From assembly GCA_005885115.1 (NCBI GenBank), contig VAXX01000032.1:1-7542 (forward strand): a stretch of 7,542 nucleotides of DNA, read 5' to 3'. The notes beneath the pieces are model-generated. The model was not told the origin of the DNA. It saw nothing but the letters and a program-made list of their open reading frames with translations, and did no database searches. Position numbers and translations under genes: made by a program. The stretch comes from Actinomycetota bacterium (GTDB taxonomy: Bacteria; Actinomycetota; Actinomycetes; Mycobacteriales; Micromonosporaceae). Below, one piece after another: positions 5,806 through 7,542 of the stretch (position 1 is the stretch's first letter; every line of letters starts with the position of its first letter).

Positions 5806-6329
5806 TCGTAGGGCTCCAGGACCAGGTCGGGACGGGGGGTCAGGCCGGGCAGGTCGGCGGCGACGGCGGGGGTACGCATCAGGTCGGTCACCCAGCCGTG
5901 GCCGGGCAGTTGGGCGTACGGCTCGATGTCCAGCCACGGGCGCAGCACGAAGGCGCGCAGGTGCGCCCGCGGATGGGGCAGCGTGAGATCGGGGTCGGCC
6001 GAAACGACCGGAGCCCCGTCTGAGCCGGTTACCGTGATCACGTCGACATCCAGGGTACGCGGACCGTACCGGCGATCCGGGTCACGTGCCCGATTCGCCC
6101 CACTCTCCAGGGACCGTACCCGGGTGAGCCACTCGCCCGGATCGTCGCGCTCGTCGGCCACGAGGACGGCGGCGTTGAGGTACGGCGGCTGGTCGGGATC
6201 GCCCCACGGCGGCGTCTCGTACACCCCGGAGACCACCAGCAGCACGTCGGACAGTGCGCGGACCGCGGCCTTGAGCTGCCCGAACCGGTCACCCAGGTTG
6301 CTGCCCAGGGCGAGCACCGCGCGCGTCAC
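5802..6329 (-). CDS. folK: 2-amino-4-hydroxy-6-hydroxymethyldihydropteridine pyrophosphokinase (HPPK)
   Basis: Cytoplasmic enzyme that transfers pyrophosphate from ATP to 6-hydroxymethyl-dihydropterin, giving the substrate of dihydropteroate synthase. 175 residues, normal length. Visible motifs: LGSNLGDR (8-15), pterin-binding ETPPWGDPDQPPYLNAA (38-54), the HPPK signature RRYGPRTLDVDVI (86-98) with the two magnesium-binding aspartates Asp94 and Asp96, and LPHPRAHLRAFVLRP (117-131). The GTG start at 6327-6329 overlaps the folB stop by 4 bases (GTGA) and has no ribosome site of its own, so translation is probably coupled to folB; a second in-frame GTG four codons in is a less likely start. It is followed with a 4-base overlap by DUF3180. 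The Mg-binding, signature and pterin motifs all appear intact. Confidence 0.97.
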   Translation of the reverse strand: MTRAVLALGSNLGDRFGQLKAAVRALSDVLLVVSGVYETPPWGDPDQPPYLNAAVLVADERDDPGEWLTRVRSLESGANRARDPDRRYGPRTLDVDVITVTGSDGAPVVSADPDLTLPHPRAHLRAFVLRPWLDIEPYAQLPGHGWVTDLMRTPAVAADLPGLTPRPDLVLEPYE

Positions 6330-6685
6330 CGCGAGCGTCGCAGGGTGACCGCCACGTCAACGAAGTCGTGGTCGATGGGCGCCTGCGGCTTGTGTACGGT
6401 GACCGTCGCCGCGAGTACCCGCGGGTCGGCCAGGCAGGCGGTGGCCAGCCGGTCGGCGAGCGTCTCGATCAGGTTGACCGGCTCGCCGGTGAGGACCTCG
6501 ACCAACCGGTCCGCCAACTGTCCATAGTGGACGGTGTGGGCCACGTCGTCGGTACGCGCGGCCGGATCAAGATCGACGTCCAGCGATACGTCGACGACGA
6601 AGTCCTGCCCCTGTACCCGCTCGAAGTCGTACACGCCGTGGTGGCCCCGGGCGCGCAGCCCGGTCAGCGTGATCGTGCCCGGCAC
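6326..6685 (-). CDS. folB: Dihydroneopterin aldolase
   Basis: Cytoplasmic homooligomeric aldolase that splits 7,8-dihydroneopterin into 6-hydroxymethyl-dihydropterin and glycolaldehyde, feeding FolK. 119 residues, usual length. It opens with LTGLRARGHHGVYDFER (7-23). Glu22, Tyr54, Glu74 and Lys99 lie at or within one position of the numbers for catalytic and pterin-binding residues known from the Staphylococcus aureus enzyme, and the end HKPQAPIDHDFVDVAV (98-113) is typical. The GTG at 6683-6685 was chosen because GGGAGG (6690-6695) lies 4 bases upstream and the protein then begins where the family does; the frame upstream is only an antisense-like shadow of folP. This start overlaps the end of folP by 22 bases. 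It overlaps folK by 4 bases. Confidence 0.95.
   Translation of the reverse strand: MPGTITLTGLRARGHHGVYDFERVQGQDFVVDVSLDVDLDPAARTDDVAHTVHYGQLADRLVEVLTGEPVNLIETLADRLATACLADPRVLAATVTVHKPQAPIDHDFVDVAVTLRRSR
6520..6532. repeat. 13-bp near-palindrome, copy 3 (GTCCATAGTGGAC)
   Basis: Differs from copy 1 by one base (T for C in the left arm). It lies inside folB at the codons around the conserved HYGQL, so coding constraint may explain part of it. Confidence 0.4.
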
Positions 6686-7479
6686 GTGGCCTCCCAGACC
6701 CGGATCGCGTCGACACTGCCCTGGACGTCGTGCACCCGCACGCCCCAGACCCCGGCCTGGACGGCGAGCACGGTGGTGGCGAGCGTGGCCGCCTCCCGCT
6801 GGTCGACCGGGCGCGGGTCGCCGTGCGGGTCGGCGAGCAGCCGGCCCAGGTACGACTTGCGGCTGGCGCCGAACAGCACCGGGTACCCGAGCGAGATGAT
6901 CTCGCCGAGATGCGCCGAGAGCCGCCAGTTGTGCTCGGCGGTCTTGGCGAAGCCGAGCCCCGGGTCCACGATGATCTTCTCCGGCGCCACCCCGGCGGCC
7001 AGCGCCTCGTCCACCCGTTGGGCCAGCTCGGCACGTACCTCGGCGACGACATCGGCGTACACCGCGAGCTGCCGCATGTCCCGGGAGTGGCCGCGCCAGT
7101 GCATCAGTACCCACGGGCAGCCGGCCTCGGCCACCACCTTGCCCATCACCGGGTCGGCCAGGCCGCCGGAGACGTCGTTGACGATGCTGGCGCCGGCGTC
7201 GAGGGCCTGCGCCGCGACCGCCGCGCGGGTGGTGTCGACGCTGACCGGGACACCGGCGGCGACCAGGTCCAGGATCACCGGTACGACCCGGGCCGCCTCG
7301 GTCGCCGCGTCCACCCGTTCGGCACCCGGCCGGGTGGACTCGCCGCCGACGTCGACGTAGTCGGCGCCCTGGGCGCGCATCCGGATGCCGTGCGCCACGG
7401 CGGCGTCCCGGTCGGCGTACCGGCCGCCGTCGGAGAAAGAGTCCGGGGTGACGTTGAGGACTCCGAGAATTCTCGGCAC
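6664..7479 (-). CDS. folP: Dihydropteroate synthase
   Basis: Cytoplasmic TIM-barrel enzyme that joins 6-hydroxymethyl-dihydropterin pyrophosphate to p-aminobenzoate to give 7,8-dihydropteroate; it is the sulfonamide target. 271 residues, normal length. All family motifs are present: LGVLNVTPDSFSDGG (5-19), DVGGESTRPGA (43-53), NDVSGG (101-106), VDPGLGFAKT (171-180), GASRKSYLG (204-212) and RVHD (248-251). The GTG at 7477-7479 is preferred because the frame has a stop at 7510-7512 and no better start between; it begins close to the first strand, as in the family. No ribosome site is present. Either a leaderless mRNA from TACTCT 6 bases upstream, or coupling to a gene ending 4 bases upstream, could explain that. 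It is the first complete gene of the folP-folB-folK-DUF3180 unit. No key residue appears changed. Confidence 0.97.
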   Translation of the reverse strand: MPRILGVLNVTPDSFSDGGRYADRDAAVAHGIRMRAQGADYVDVGGESTRPGAERVDAATEAARVVPVILDLVAAGVPVSVDTTRAAVAAQALDAGASIVNDVSGGLADPVMGKVVAEAGCPWVLMHWRGHSRDMRQLAVYADVVAEVRAELAQRVDEALAAGVAPEKIIVDPGLGFAKTAEHNWRLSAHLGEIISLGYPVLFGASRKSYLGRLLADPHGDPRPVDQREAATLATTVLAVQAGVWGVRVHDVQGSVDAIRVWEATCRARSR

Positions 7480-7491
7480 AACGTCAGAGTA
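7480..7491 (-). promoter_or_regulatory. Possible leaderless promoter of folP
   Basis: Read leftwards, TACTCT (7491-7486) fits TAnnnT and is followed by exactly 6 bases before the GTG. There is no convincing -35. It coincides with the end of a probable upstream reading frame, so it would be an internal promoter if that frame is real. Confidence 0.35.
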
Positions 7492-7542
7492 GCGACACGG
7501 GGTACACCGTTATCTCCACGCTGCCCTTGAGCTCCAGGGGTG
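7484..7542 (-). CDS. Probable C-terminal end of an upstream leftward gene, 5' end beyond the window
   Basis: A frame open to the right edge ends at TGA (7486-7484), 4 bases before folP, and reads PLELKGSVEITVYPVSLL. Of the 17 complete codons I scored before the stop, 15 end in G or C, whereas another leftward frame I checked across the same bases has mostly A/T third positions; this is the pattern of a real gene in this genome. Against it, ATA and CTA codons are rare here and only 19 codons are visible. The product cannot be named; it does not look like the C-terminus of GTP cyclohydrolase I (folE), a frequent upstream neighbour. Confidence 0.35.
   Translation of the reverse strand, partial: PLELKGSVEITVYPVSLL

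Noticed and set aside
3698..5986. A 762-codon open frame on the + strand, antisense to the permease unit and folK
   Set aside because: Its translation is a low-complexity Arg/Pro/Gly/Ala string without domains, and it runs opposite to genes with clear family motifs. Long antisense frames are expected in DNA this rich in G+C.
1..7542. CRISPR arrays, transposases, tRNA or phage integration sites, defence genes
   Set aside because: Nothing resembling regularly spaced repeats, cloverleaf folds, terminal inverted repeats or defence domains was seen; gene content is housekeeping transport and folate synthesis.

Overview
The window is high-GC DNA with third codon positions that are almost all G or C and frequent GTG starts. 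It reads as chromosomal DNA of an actinomycete. The folP-folB-folK-DUF3180 cluster and the protein styles suggest the Micromonosporaceae, but that family assignment is inferred from memory and was not tested. No tRNA, rRNA, CRISPR array, insertion sequence or phage gene was seen.

Left part (1-3082): a four-component quaternary-amine (glycine betaine/choline/carnitine, OpuC/OsmU-type) ABC importer. Two permeases and a lipoprotein substrate-binding protein run leftwards (2090 to 1), and the binding protein is cut by the window edge. The ATPase runs rightwards from 2093. The divergent start codons are separated by only 2 bases. The visible part of the binding protein is unusual: a segment resembling the C-terminal end of this fold lies ahead of the normal N-terminal lobe.

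Middle part (3078-5358): a perfect 19-bp hairpin covers the stop codons of the ATPase and of a convergent gene for a small four-helix membrane protein. Next comes a two-gene, translationally coupled leftward unit: an orphan RbsC/XylH-type ABC permease with long hydrophilic tails at both ends, and an unrecognised 89-residue acidic/basic soluble protein.

Right part (5359-7542): a compact leftward folate operon. folP (dihydropteroate synthase), folB (dihydroneopterin aldolase), folK (HPPK) and a DUF3180 membrane protein are joined by 22-bp, 4-bp and 4-bp overlaps. Together FolB, FolK and FolP convert dihydroneopterin to dihydropteroate. The C-terminal end of another leftward gene probably lies just upstream of folP.

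Several genes (2090, 3589, 7479) have no Shine-Dalgarno sequence but have a -10-like hexamer 6-7 bases before the start codon, the layout expected for leaderless mRNAs. The window is mostly ordinary primary metabolism and transport. The points most worth checking are the rearranged binding protein, the back-to-back divergent starts, the double-stop hairpin and the orphan permease pair.
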